Of a stretch of DNA of 64,000 nucleotides, positions 42,860 to 51,840 are shown piece by piece. Each line of letters opens with the position of its first letter. Positions within the stretch are counted from its first letter, which is position 1. Source of the stretch: an uncultured Clostridia bacterium (GTDB lineage Bacteria > Bacillota > Clostridia > Christensenellales > QALW01); NCBI GenBank assembly GCA_934434555.1, contig CAKRZX010000004.1, positions 1 through 64,000 on the forward strand. The letters run 5' to 3'. The translations under genes and the position numbers were made by a program. Under the pieces are notes generated by a model. It ran no database searches, was not told where the DNA came from, and saw only the letters and a list, made by a program, of their open reading frames with translations.

Positions 42860-43930
42860 CTAACCGAAAACTTTCTTTATTGCATCAAGATATCCGTAAC
42901 CGTATTTTTTCTCCGGTTCAAGATATCCGCCCTCCGTCCACTCGTTCCACGCATAGAGAGTAACAATCTTGTGCTTGCTTTGGGACGAATCAAGGAAATT
43001 ACGGCAGGCAAGCAGACCTTTTTCAAACTCCTCGGGAGTGTTGTCGCTTATAAGCGTGGAAAAATACGCTCCCGGGGTAAGGTTGGCGCGATATTCTTTT
43101 TCAGGGTCGAATCTTCCGCTGGGGTCCCAGCCCATTGAAACGTTGGGGTAGTATTCTTTGAATTCTTTATCAAATTTATCCCAGAACGGATAAATCGCAT
43201 CGCGCCATTTATTATAAGGCGAATATACTTCCGCCTTGGGCATTACGTTGTGAATCCACACGTAACTTGTAACGCTGTCGGCGCCGAAAAGGCGCATTGT
43301 ATTGCCCTCGTCACAGCCGGTAATTTCGTGGTTCTGTAACCCCCACTCCACAAGGTTAAGGTGGATTTCATAGCCCTTTGCCGCCGCTTTTGCCCTGAAA
43401 GATTCAATCGCCTCGCGGGTTTCCTCTATTCCGCCCAAACCTTTTACAAGTGTGTAGAGTTCATAAATTGAAAAGTATTTTTTGCCGTCAAGTTCCCAAT
43501 ACTCTTTTAAGGGGAAATACTCTTCAATAATACAGTCAACCATCTTGTCCCAGCGCTCGCGGGAAAGTTCCCTGTGATTGCAAAGCATAAGCGCAAATTT
43601 CATTTTATTACGGTTTTCCGCCCGCAGGAACCCATTTTCCAAGGCGCTCTGCAAGAACTTGCCCGTGTTCTCGCCGCACATATCCCAGTACCAGTCGTAA
43701 ATGAAAACGTCTATGCCGTGGTCAGCCGCCGCGTCAATCTGAATTTTGCTTGTTTTGGGGTCGGATTCATCAAGATATCCCCAAACGGGAATCTTGGGCT
43801 GATTATGCCCCGGGAACCTGGGAATCGCCCTTTTAAGCTGTCCCCACTCGCCTAATTCCATTTTCTTTTCGTGCTGTGGGTCATGGTGCCACTGGGGAAA
43901 ATAATAAGCCGCAACAGTATATTTTTTCAT
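42860..43930 (-). CDS. GH99-like (WbsX-type) glycosyl hydrolase/transferase-like protein
   Basis: A 356-residue TIM-barrel protein of the glycosyltransferase-WbsX family (VAAYYFPQWHHDP, YLDESDPKTSKIQIDAAADHGIDVFIYDWYW, MLCNHRE, TLYAWNEWTEGGYLEP). It is related to residues 1-391 of the apt fusion at 34.4-36.1 kb. Lacking a signal peptide, it acts in the cytosol; its substrate is unknown. A LacI/CcpA-type operator overlaps its promoter. Confidence 0.82.
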   Translation of the reverse strand: MKKYTVAAYYFPQWHHDPQHEKKMELGEWGQLKRAIPRFPGHNQPKIPVWGYLDESDPKTSKIQIDAAADHGIDVFIYDWYWDMCGENTGKFLQSALENGFLRAENRNKMKFALMLCNHRELSRERWDKMVDCIIEEYFPLKEYWELDGKKYFSIYELYTLVKGLGGIEETREAIESFRAKAAAKGYEIHLNLVEWGLQNHEITGCDEGNTMRLFGADSVTSYVWIHNVMPKAEVYSPYNKWRDAIYPFWDKFDKEFKEYYPNVSMGWDPSGRFDPEKEYRANLTPGAYFSTLISDNTPEEFEKGLLACRNFLDSSQSKHKIVTLYAWNEWTEGGYLEPEKKYGYGYLDAIKKVFG

Positions 43931-43963
43931 ATTTCTTTCAACCTCATTTTCCTGTTTTTCGAT

Positions 43964-43992
43964 ATTGTAAACGATTACAAAAGTAAAGTCAA
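43964..43992 (-). promoter_or_regulatory. Promoter with overlapping operator
   Basis: TTGACT, 17 bp, TACAAT on the minus strand. The spacer and -10 contain the operator at 43965-43980. Confidence 0.8.
43965..43980. promoter_or_regulatory. LacI/CcpA-type operator
   Basis: TTGTAAACGATTACAA is a near-palindrome with the central CG of LacI-family operators and fits the catabolite-responsive element TGWAANCGNTNWCA. Occupancy would block the promoter. Confidence 0.75.
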
Positions 43993-44030
43993 TACCCCAA
44001 ATTAAATTTCTTCGATTATTTTCAGTAACC

Positions 44031-44059
44031 TTGACGCGGACGCAGTATTATGGTATACT
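44031..44059 (+). promoter_or_regulatory. glmM promoter
   Basis: TTGACG, 17 bp, TATACT. Confidence 0.8.
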
Positions 44060-44111
44060 TATTATTAAAGATGTATAATATCTAATACGTAATATATACA
44101 AGGAGATTTTT

Positions 44112-45464
44112 ATGGCAAGATTATTCGGTACGGACGGCGTTCGCGGCGTTGCCAACAGCGAACTTACACCCGAAATTGCGTTCAAGTTGGGCGCGGCGGG
44201 GGCAACGGTGCTTACAAGCGCCATACATAAACCCAAAATAATTATCGGGCGGGACACCCGAATTTCGGGCAATATGCTTGAAGCGGCTTTAATTGCGGGA
44301 ATTATGAGCGTAGGCGCGGATGCGCTTATTGCGGGCGTTGTTCCCACACCCGCGGTTGCATACCTTACAAGGTTTTATTCCGCCGATGCGGGCGTTGTAA
44401 TTTCGGCATCGCACAATTCGGTTGAGTTTAACGGCATCAAATTCTTTTCTTCAAAGGGATTCAAACTGCCCGATGCAGTGGAGGACGAAATACAGGCCTT
44501 AATAGAAAGCGGCAAAATGCCCTGTCCCACGGGAATAGATATAGGAAGACGGATTCCCGTAAAAAGCGCAAGGCGGGATTATATTGACTTTTTGAAATCC
44601 ACCGTTGACGTGCGGCTTGACGGCATAAAAATAGTGCTTGACTGTGCCAACGGCGCGGCAAGCGATATTGCCCCCGCCCTCTTTGAAGAACTGGGCGCAA
44701 CGGTTTATCCCTACTACTTTATGCCCGACGGAACGGATATTAACAAAAACTGCGGTTCCACCCACCCCGAGAGAATTTGTGAGCTTGTAAAGGAGACGGG
44801 TGCTGATATCGGGCTTGCCTTTGACGGCGATGCCGACAGACTTATTGCCTGTGACGAGCGGGGAATAGAAATCGACGGAGACCACGTGCTTGCCGTTTGC
44901 GGGCAGATGCTTAAAAACGAAAACAGACTTAAAAACAACACGGTTGTGGGCACCGTTATGAGCAATATGGGGCTTGAAATTTTCACGGACAAAGCGGGAA
45001 TACACTTTGAAAAAACCGGTGTGGGCGACAGATACGTGCTTGAACGTATGCTTGAAAAGGACTTTATAATCGGCGGTGAAAAAAGCGGTCACGTTATTTT
45101 CCTTGACTACAACACCACCGGCGACGGTATGCTTACGGCTCTGCAACTGTTAAGGGCAAAAGTCAAGGCAAATAAAGAAATGAGCGAACTTGCGTCAATA
45201 ATGCACAATCTGCCGCAGGTGCTTGTAAACGTTAAGGTTTCAAACGACAAAAAGGAACTTTACAAAACCGATTCGGAAATACTTGCCGCAATAAAATCCG
45301 CCGACGAAGCGCTTTTGGGGCGCGGACGGACGCTGATACGCGCAAGCGGAACCGAACCGCTTATCCGCGTTATGCTTGAAGGCGATAACGTTGAAGAAAT
45401 AAACGCTTTTGCATTAAAAATTGCACAGGCAATAGAAACCGCCTGTGACGGAAAAATAGTTTAA
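44112..45464 (+). CDS. glmM: Phosphoglucosamine mutase
   Basis: A 450-residue mutase that turns glucosamine-6-phosphate into glucosamine-1-phosphate for UDP-GlcNAc and peptidoglycan. It has the N-terminus RLFGTDGVRGVAN, the phosphoserine loop SASHNSVEFNGIKFF (Ser about 100), the metal loop DGDADR (about 237) and GGEKSGH. SD AAGGAG precedes the ATG. Confidence 0.97.
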   Translation: MARLFGTDGVRGVANSELTPEIAFKLGAAGATVLTSAIHKPKIIIGRDTRISGNMLEAALIAGIMSVGADALIAGVVPTPAVAYLTRFYSADAGVVISASHNSVEFNGIKFFSSKGFKLPDAVEDEIQALIESGKMPCPTGIDIGRRIPVKSARRDYIDFLKSTVDVRLDGIKIVLDCANGAASDIAPALFEELGATVYPYYFMPDGTDINKNCGSTHPERICELVKETGADIGLAFDGDADRLIACDERGIEIDGDHVLAVCGQMLKNENRLKNNTVVGTVMSNMGLEIFTDKAGIHFEKTGVGDRYVLERMLEKDFIIGGEKSGHVIFLDYNTTGDGMLTALQLLRAKVKANKEMSELASIMHNLPQVLVNVKVSNDKKELYKTDSEILAAIKSADEALLGRGRTLIRASGTEPLIRVMLEGDNVEEINAFALKIAQAIETACDGKIV

Positions 45465-45478
45465 TAAGGAGTAAAAAA

Positions 45479-47269
45479 ATGAGTCAGGTTAAAGAACGCA
45501 GTGAAATTGACGCAAAGTACAAATGGAATTTAGGCGACATTTACGCAACAAACGAAAAATGGGAATCAACGCTTGAAGAAGTCAAGGCGAAATTCGCTGA
45601 GATTGCGAAGTTCAAGGGCAAGTTAAGCGATGAAAAAGAGCTTAAAAAGTATTTTGTTCTTGAAAGAGAAATCTCCCAGGAAGCGGAAAAACTTTTCTGC
45701 TACGCAAAGATGAGCCGCGACCAGGATAACGGAAACGACACATACGTTGCAATGTGCGACAAAGCGTATGCGCTTTTAATGAACTTAGAGGCTGAAACAT
45801 CATTCGTTACGCCCGAACTTTCCGCCCTGGACGACGAAACTCTCGTTTCGCTTTCAAACAAGCCCGAATTTGAGGACAATTCGGTATTCCTTAAAAATAT
45901 TATCCGCAACAAGGCGCATCTGCTTTCGGAAAACGAAGAACGTATTCTTGCCCTTACAAGCGAAATGGCAAATTCCTACGACACAATTTTCACTATGCTT
46001 GACGACGTGGATATGAAATTTGCACCCGTTACGATGCCTGACGGCACAAAAACCGAAATGTCTCACGGCAGATACGGTCTGTTTTTACAGGACAAAAACA
46101 GGGATTTAAGAAAACAGGCTTATGAATCGATGTATTCGGCGCATATTGATAATATCAATACCCTTACCGCAATATATTCTTCAAGCGTTAAAAAGGATAT
46201 CTTCTATTCCCGCGTGCGCAAATTTCCTTCGGCACTTGAAGGCGAACTTTTTGCCGGCAACATTCCCGTAAGCGTGTACGACGGTCTTGTTGATGCCATA
46301 AATGCATCGCTTCCCGCACTTCACCGCTATGTTGCCCTGCGCAAAAAACTGCTTGGACTTGACGATATGAAAATGTACGATATGTACGTTCCGGCAGTTG
46401 ATACGGCGGACAAAAAATACACCTACGAAGAGGCTCAGGAACTTGCCAAAAAGGCGCTTGCGCCCCTTGGCGAAGAATATCTGCATCTGCTTGACCGTGC
46501 CTTTAACGAAAACTGGATTGACGTTTACGAGAACAAGGGCAAAACAAGCGGCGCATATTCATGGGGAAGTTACGGCACACATCCCTATATGCTTCTCAAT
46601 TATCAGGACAGGCTTGACGACGTGTTCACCCTTGTGCACGAAGCAGGACACTCAATGCACACATATTTTTCCGATTCCGCCCTTTGCTATGAAAAGGCGC
46701 AGTACAGGATTTTCGTTGCCGAGGTTGCATCAACGGTAAACGAGGTGCTTTTGCTTAAATATCTGCTTAAAGTTACGGATGACAAAAAGACAAGGGCATA
46801 CCTGCTGAATCATTTCCTTGAACAGTTCCGCACAACGGTGTTCAGGCAGACAATGTTTGCCGAATTCGAGCGCGAAAGCCACCGTCTTGCAGAGGCGGGC
46901 GAAAGCCTTACCGTAAACACCCTTAACAAAGTTTACGGCGACCTTAACCGCAAATATTACTCTTCCGCGGTTGATACGGATAAGTATATCGAAACCGAGT
47001 GGGCGCGCATCCCCCACTTCTACAATGCGTTCTATGTTTATCAGTACGCAACGGGATTCTCCGCGGCGGTTGCCATTGCGGATATGATTCTCTCCGAGGG
47101 TCAGCCCGCGGTTGACAGATATCTTAAATTCCTGTCCTCGGGCGGAAGCGATTTCCCCGTAGAACTTTTGAAGATTGCCGGTGTTGACCTTTCCAGACCC
47201 GATGCGGTTATTTCGGGAATGAAAGTGTTCGAGAGCACTTTGGCAGAATTTGAGGAGTTGATGAAGTAA
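45479..47269 (+). CDS. pepF: Oligoendopeptidase F
   Basis: A 596-residue M3B metallopeptidase that cuts oligopeptides in the cytosol. The zinc motif is HEAGHSMH (about 386), with the downstream Glu in the VAEVASTVNE helix. It lies 14 bases after glmM and overlaps the next start by one base (TAATG). Confidence 0.95.
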   Translation: MSQVKERSEIDAKYKWNLGDIYATNEKWESTLEEVKAKFAEIAKFKGKLSDEKELKKYFVLEREISQEAEKLFCYAKMSRDQDNGNDTYVAMCDKAYALLMNLEAETSFVTPELSALDDETLVSLSNKPEFEDNSVFLKNIIRNKAHLLSENEERILALTSEMANSYDTIFTMLDDVDMKFAPVTMPDGTKTEMSHGRYGLFLQDKNRDLRKQAYESMYSAHIDNINTLTAIYSSSVKKDIFYSRVRKFPSALEGELFAGNIPVSVYDGLVDAINASLPALHRYVALRKKLLGLDDMKMYDMYVPAVDTADKKYTYEEAQELAKKALAPLGEEYLHLLDRAFNENWIDVYENKGKTSGAYSWGSYGTHPYMLLNYQDRLDDVFTLVHEAGHSMHTYFSDSALCYEKAQYRIFVAEVASTVNEVLLLKYLLKVTDDKKTRAYLLNHFLEQFRTTVFRQTMFAEFERESHRLAEAGESLTVNTLNKVYGDLNRKYYSSAVDTDKYIETEWARIPHFYNAFYVYQYATGFSAAVAIADMILSEGQPAVDRYLKFLSSGGSDFPVELLKIAGVDLSRPDAVISGMKVFESTLAEFEELMK

Positions 47270-47595
47270 TGACGGGATACAATGACGAAGCTCTTGAATT
47301 TATGATGAAAAGGCTGCACGAGGACGCATCTTTCGGCAACGAAAAACTTGCCCGCGACGTGTTCAACCTTTGTTTGACGTACGACGTTGATTATATGACT
47401 TCTGCCGGACTTATCAAGAACGGCGAGTTTGCCGACGGCTACTACAACGAGGACGACGCCTTTGATTTCATTATCGACCGCATTTCAAACGCCCGTCCCG
47501 AAATCGACGGCGATGTGCTTGCGGAACTTATTGAACTCTACATTGAGTATCACGACGAGTATATGGACAGCAACGGTCTGCTTGAATGGGATTAA
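47269..47595 (+). CDS. Acidic protein of unknown function
   Basis: A 108-residue, strongly acidic and helical protein (HEDASFGNEKLARDVFNL, DDAFDFIIDRI, ELIELYIEYHDEYMDSNGL). I do not recognise a family. Its start overlaps the pepF stop, so it is translated with pepF. Terminator follows directly. Confidence 0.65.
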   Translation: MTGYNDEALEFMMKRLHEDASFGNEKLARDVFNLCLTYDVDYMTSAGLIKNGEFADGYYNEDDAFDFIIDRISNARPEIDGDVLAELIELYIEYHDEYMDSNGLLEWD

Positions 47596-47604
47596 ATTGC
47601 TGTT

Positions 47605-47637
47605 ATCGGCACGGACATATCCGTGCCGATTTTTTTG
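47605..47637 (+). terminator. Terminator of the glmM-pepF operon
   Basis: Stem TCGGCACGGA/TCCGTGCCGA followed by eight T. Confidence 0.9.
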
Positions 47638-47697
47638 CGGTGATTTTGGGCTGTGGGACAAGTTCAAAGCATATTATGACCCTTGAAAAGCCCTTTG

Positions 47698-47770
47698 CGC
47701 CCGCGGCAGCAGCAAGCCGCTGCCCTACGGGGTTGAAATAAATTTTGAGAAAAAGCAAATTTTGCGGTAA
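47698..47770 (+). repeat. Intergenic repeat A, copy 1
   Basis: A 73-bp unit beginning CGCCCGCGGCAGCAGC, with a GGCAGC/GCTGCC hairpin and an AT-rich tail. Copy 2 differs at two positions and has no indels. Confidence 0.9.
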
Positions 47771-47914
47771 GTCTGTCTTTTGATAGTATTCGTTTTATGT
47801 TCTTTATTTATCTTCCCCGGTGGGTTTATCTCCCGCCGTTTTCGGAGCGTTGGTTTTATGCAAGAAAATATATGTTTCGTTACATTACATCTATTGCAAA
47901 CCCACTATCTTTCC

Positions 47915-47987
47915 CGCCCGCGGCAGCAGCAAGCCGTTGCCCTACGGAGTTGAAATAAATTTTGAGAAAAAGCAAATTTTGCGGTAA
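47915..47987 (+). repeat. Intergenic repeat A, copy 2
   Basis: Direct repeat of copy 1, 217 bases downstream, 71 of 73 identical. Between the copies is a third, partial motif (CCGGTGGGTTTATCTCCCGCC) that recalls repeat B. Confidence 0.9.
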
Positions 47988-48032
47988 AATTATCTGTTTG
48001 CATTTTTATGTACTTTGCCTGTCTTCATCGTA

Positions 48033-48060
48033 GGGGAGCGCAATGCGCTCCCGCTTTTTT
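48033..48060 (+). terminator. Palindrome with T run
   Basis: GGGAGCGC/GCGCTCCC around AAT, followed by GCTTTTTT. It looks like a terminator but no gene precedes it; it is probably part of the repeat region. Confidence 0.55.
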
Positions 48061-48226
48061 GCATTGTGTAAATCGACCGACGGTCGCGCAATATAAAAAT
48101 TGTTTGTTCTGAAAAATGCCTTTTACTCTTTGTTTATCCTATATTCTTTGCACAAAAGCAAAGAATCTGCCCTGTTAAAGGTTTCAAGTTCTTTGCTCTG
48201 CTTTCTTACAATAAAGCGGACGAGGG

Positions 48227-48503
48227 TAGGGTTACGGTACCCATCCGAACCCGTTCAAATGCGCAAAAAACGCACATCTACGGCGTCAAAGCGGCTTATA
48301 ATATGTCCTATATTATCTCACCGCTTTTCCTTGTATCTGCACATTTTTTGCGCATTTGAATCTCCGACCTTAAACCGAATTATTTTTTCGTTTTTCAAGG
48401 CGGCGGAACGAAGGAATACCGGGAGTATTTCGAGTTTCGTCAACGCAGAAAAGCGGAAAAAGAATCGGTTTAAGGCGCGGTTTGGATAGGTATCGTAACC
48501 CTA
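48227..48503. repeat. Nested palindromic intergenic element
   Basis: Outer arms of 25 bp (48227-48251 and 48479-48503) are inverted and 22/25 alike. Inside are two hairpins: TTCAAATGCGCAAAAAA (48254) with its perfect inverse at 48344-48360, and TTAAACCGAATT (48370) with GAATCGGTTTAA (48462). No coding content is convincing. It may be a non-autonomous element or a structured RNA. Confidence 0.75.
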
Positions 48504-48559
48504 AGGGCGGAACCCTGGGAAACGGTTTTCGGGGCAACGCCCCGGGAAATCTATTCCGA

Positions 48560-48590
48560 CAAAAAACAGGGCGTTCGGCGAACGCCCTGT
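48560..48590 (-). terminator. Terminator of the M29 peptidase operon
   Basis: An 11-bp perfect stem (ACAGGGCGTTC) with a T6 run on the minus strand. Confidence 0.9.
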
Positions 48591-48593
48591 ACG

Positions 48594-49709
48594 TTATTTA
48601 AGATTTTCGGGATTAAGACCTTTAAGTTCGTCAAGAACAAATACACCGTCCTTGCGGATAAGCACGTCGTCAAACCAAATTTCTCCGCCGCCGTACTCGG
48701 GACGCTGAATAAGCACCAGGTCCCAATGCACCGCCGAATGATTTCCGTTTGGCGCATCATCATAGCAGGCGCCGGGTGTAAAGTGTATACTGCCCACGAT
48801 TTTCTCGTCAAAAAGTGTATCAAGCATAGCATTATGTATGTGCGGATTAAGTCCGAACGAGAACTCGCCCACGTAGCGCGCGCCCTCATCGGTATCAAGA
48901 ATCGCATTGATTCTGTCGGTATCGTTGGCGGTTGCCTTTATTATCCTGCCGTCCCTGAACTCAAAGCAGATGTTCTCATAGGTAAAACCGTCTTCCAACG
49001 ACGCTGTGTTATACGTGATTTTGCCGTTTATACTGTTCTTTACCGGTGCGGTGTACACCTCGCCGTCGGGAATATTGCAAAGTCCGTCGCACTTCACGGC
49101 GGGTATACCCTTTATTGAGAACGTCAGGTCCGTGTCTTTTGCGGTAATGCGCACTTTGTCGGTACGGTTCATAAGGTCAACAAGCGGGTCCATTGCCTTG
49201 CTCATTTTTTCGTAGTCAAGGTTACACACATTAAAGTAAAAATCCTCAAATGCATCTGTGGACATCTTTGCAAGTTGGCTCATACTGAAATTGGGATAGC
49301 GCAAAATTACCCACTTTGTTTTTGCAACGCGGATCGCGCCGTGAACGGGCTCCCAGTAAAGAGTGTTGTACAATTCAAGATTCTTTTGCGGAACATCGCT
49401 CATTTCAAAGCTGTTATTTGCGCCGCGAACGCCGATATAAGCGTCCATTTTCGCCATTAACGCGCCGTCGTTTTCGGCACGCAAACGAATCTGTTCCTCG
49501 TTGGCATTCATCAAAAGCGAGCGTTCAAGACGGCTGTCGCGAACCCACAGATAGGGATTTCCGCCCGCCGCATAAACCGCCTTTATAAGTTCCGCGCCGA
49601 ACACGTCGTCCGCCCCGATAAGTTCTATAAGGCAGTTTTCGCCCTTTTTAAGGCGGCACGAATAATTTACAAGTTTGTTTGCTAAAAGTTTAAGCCGTTC
49701 GTCTACCAT
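48594..49709 (-). CDS. M29-family aminopeptidase
   Basis: A 371-residue metallopeptidase of family M29 (AmpS/aminopeptidase T type). The late metal-binding region is seen in GEFSFGLNPHI, IHFTPGACYDDA and HWDLVLI. It removes N-terminal residues from peptides. It follows dapB by one base and ends the asd-dapA-dapB run. Confidence 0.92.
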   Translation of the reverse strand: MVDERLKLLANKLVNYSCRLKKGENCLIELIGADDVFGAELIKAVYAAGGNPYLWVRDSRLERSLLMNANEEQIRLRAENDGALMAKMDAYIGVRGANNSFEMSDVPQKNLELYNTLYWEPVHGAIRVAKTKWVILRYPNFSMSQLAKMSTDAFEDFYFNVCNLDYEKMSKAMDPLVDLMNRTDKVRITAKDTDLTFSIKGIPAVKCDGLCNIPDGEVYTAPVKNSINGKITYNTASLEDGFTYENICFEFRDGRIIKATANDTDRINAILDTDEGARYVGEFSFGLNPHIHNAMLDTLFDEKIVGSIHFTPGACYDDAPNGNHSAVHWDLVLIQRPEYGGGEIWFDDVLIRKDGVFVLDELKGLNPENLK

Positions 49710-49710
49710 T

Positions 49711-50919
49711 TTATTCTCCTTTTGCGTTTAATACCGCCACTGCATTTTTTGCATACTTTTCCTCCACGCAGCAGGTTATTTTCGTTTCGCTTGTGGTAAT
49801 AAGCAGTACCGGAATGCTGTTTTCGGCAAGCGTTTTAAGTACGTCGCTTGCCGCACCCGCGTGGTGCGCCATTCCGCTTCCCTCAACCGTTACCTTTGCA
49901 AGATTATCGTTAAGGCTTACGGTTTCGCCATCGGTCAGGTCCTTTATAACACGCATTGCCCGCTCGGCATAATTCCTTAAAACCGACAGTGAAAGCGTGT
50001 ATTCGCCGTTCTGCGGCACGGGCTGACTGATTATATCAACCATTATGTCCGAATCTTTCAGCCCTTCAAAAATCTTGCCTATAAGCGCGGGATTTTTTAT
50101 ACCGTAAACGGAAATAAGCGCATCGGAAACGGAATAATACGTGCTCGTTATTATCTGTTCCTTTGTTAAAAGGCTTGACATATCGTAAAGTCCGTTTGGC
50201 ATTTTAACTATATACGAAACCGCCTTTAACGCGCCCAGAGCGTAAATATTGCGGGAATATGCCCTGTGGGTAAGTTCGATAACCTCGTCCTGACCCGCGA
50301 AAAGTACGGTGTGGTCGCCGGTTATGCTTCCGCCGCGCACTGCGTGCAGACCCAGTTCTTTTTTCGGACGCGGCATACTGCGTTCGTGGCGGTCGTACAC
50401 GTACTCCAAATCGCCGCCCGCGGCAGTGTTTACCGCATCGGCAAGCATCATTGCCGTGCCCGAGGGCGCATCTACTTTCTGCGAATGGTGTTTTTCGATA
50501 ATTTCAATATCAAAACTGCCGCTTAAAGCCGATGATGCCGTTGCCGAAAGCATTTTAAGCACGTTCACGCCCAAAGACATATTTGACGAACACATTATGG
50601 GAATGTTCTCAGCGGCGTATTCTATTGAAAGTTTATCGTTTTTATTGTAGCCCGTTGACGCAAGTACAAGGGGCAGCCTGTTTGCCTGGGCATAGTGCAA
50701 AAGCATAGGGAGTGCGTCCGGACGGGAAAAATCCACGATAACGTCTGCCTTTTCGGTAACCTTGCCTATGTTTGAGTATATCGGAAAGCCCGAATCGGGT
50801 GCGGAATCGGCAAGCATATCAACGCCCGCCACTATTTGATATTGGCCGTCATTTCCCGCTGCGGCAGTAACCGCCCTGCCCATTTTTCCCAAAGCGCCCG
50901 AAAGAATAATTCTAATCAT
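49711..50919 (-). CDS. dapB: Dihydrodipicolinate reductase with C-terminal aspartokinase-like ACT domains
   Basis: A 402-residue protein. Residues 1-245 are DapB (N-terminal SGALGKMGRAV nucleotide loop, catalytic EKHHSQKVDAPSGTA, end KMPNGLYDMSSLL). Residues 255-402 match the paired ACT domains of aspartokinase (NPALIGKIFEGLKDSDIMVDIISQ; LAKVTVEGSGM, AENSIPVLLITTSETKITCCV). Ordinary DapB stops near residue 250. The ACT pair probably binds lysine or another amino acid, giving feedback on this step. SD AAGGTG precedes the ATG. Confidence 0.93.
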   Translation of the reverse strand: MIRIILSGALGKMGRAVTAAAGNDGQYQIVAGVDMLADSAPDSGFPIYSNIGKVTEKADVIVDFSRPDALPMLLHYAQANRLPLVLASTGYNKNDKLSIEYAAENIPIMCSSNMSLGVNVLKMLSATASSALSGSFDIEIIEKHHSQKVDAPSGTAMMLADAVNTAAGGDLEYVYDRHERSMPRPKKELGLHAVRGGSITGDHTVLFAGQDEVIELTHRAYSRNIYALGALKAVSYIVKMPNGLYDMSSLLTKEQIITSTYYSVSDALISVYGIKNPALIGKIFEGLKDSDIMVDIISQPVPQNGEYTLSLSVLRNYAERAMRVIKDLTDGETVSLNDNLAKVTVEGSGMAHHAGAASDVLKTLAENSIPVLLITTSETKITCCVEEKYAKNAVAVLNAKGE

Positions 50920-50928
50920 TTTTTCACC

Positions 50929-51816
50929 TTACAGTTCTATGCCGAAATCAAGCATTTCCTGCCTTAAATATTCCCTGTTTTTGTCGCTCATTTCGCAAAG
51001 GGGAAGCCTTAAAATATCCTTGCAGATGCCCATCATCGATGCGGCGGCTTTTACGGGAATAGGATTCGTTTCAACAAACAGAGCCTTTACAAGGGGATAG
51101 AGTTTAATTTGCATTTCCCTTGCGGAAGCAATGTCGCCGTTAAAGAAGTCGGCGCACATTTTGTGAACAAAGGCGGGCAGAATGTTTGATGCCACGCTTA
51201 TTACGCCTTTCCCGCCCAAAGCAAGCATCGGTACGGTCAAAGCATCATCGCCGGAATAAACGTCGATTTTGTCCCCCACGCGGGCAAATACATCGCATAT
51301 CTGGTCCATGTTGCCGCTGGCTTCCTTTACGCCGCAAAGGGTATCAAATTCAGCCATTTTCTCCAACGTTTCGGGCTTGATATTTACGCCCGTGCGTCCT
51401 GGTACGTTATAGCAGATAACGGGCAATTCCGTTGCGGAACAGACCGCCTCAAAGTGGCGCAAAAGCCCCTCTTGGGTGCATTTATTGTAGTAGGGCGTAA
51501 CAACAAGCACAGCGTCCGCGCCGTTATCACGCGCCTTTTTTGTGTTGCTTACCGCTATGTGGGTGGCGTTTGAGCCTGTTCCCACTATTACCGGTACGCG
51601 GCCGTTTACGCGCTTAACGGCAAACCTTACCGTCTCGTCGCGCTCTTCGTACGTCATGGTTGCGGGTTCGCCGGTAGTGCCGCACACAACAAGCGCATCG
51701 GTTCCGTTTTCTGTTTGAAAATCAAGCAGTTTGCCGAAAGCGTCATAATCGACGCCCGAAGAAGTAAAAGGAGTAATAAGTGCCGTTGCACTGCCGCAAA
51801 AAACCGTTTTTTTCAT
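50929..51816 (-). CDS. dapA: 4-hydroxy-tetrahydrodipicolinate synthase
   Basis: A 295-residue class I aldolase that condenses aspartate semialdehyde and pyruvate. GTTGEPATMTYEERDE, the catalytic tyrosine region PVICYNVPGRTGVN and the Schiff-base lysine in GVKEASGNMDQI (about 164) are seen. It is between asd and dapB in one operon. Confidence 0.97.
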   Translation of the reverse strand: MKKTVFCGSATALITPFTSSGVDYDAFGKLLDFQTENGTDALVVCGTTGEPATMTYEERDETVRFAVKRVNGRVPVIVGTGSNATHIAVSNTKKARDNGADAVLVVTPYYNKCTQEGLLRHFEAVCSATELPVICYNVPGRTGVNIKPETLEKMAEFDTLCGVKEASGNMDQICDVFARVGDKIDVYSGDDALTVPMLALGGKGVISVASNILPAFVHKMCADFFNGDIASAREMQIKLYPLVKALFVETNPIPVKAAASMMGICKDILRLPLCEMSDKNREYLRQEMLDFGIEL

Positions 51817-51840
51817 TTTCGTACCCCCGAAAATTAAAAT

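Noticed and set aside
44499..45146. Minus-strand open frame of 215 codons
   Set aside because: Antisense to glmM with no SD and no recognisable domain.
47698..47987. CRISPR array
   Set aside because: Only two long repeat copies with a 144-bp gap, internal hairpin and no cas genes.
48033..48060. Terminator of an unseen gene
   Set aside because: No coding region or promoter lies upstream in the repeat region; it is better seen as part of the repeats.
48100..48489. Plus-strand open frame of 129 codons
   Set aside because: It runs through the nested palindromic element, has no SD and shows no protein pattern; repeat structure explains the openness.
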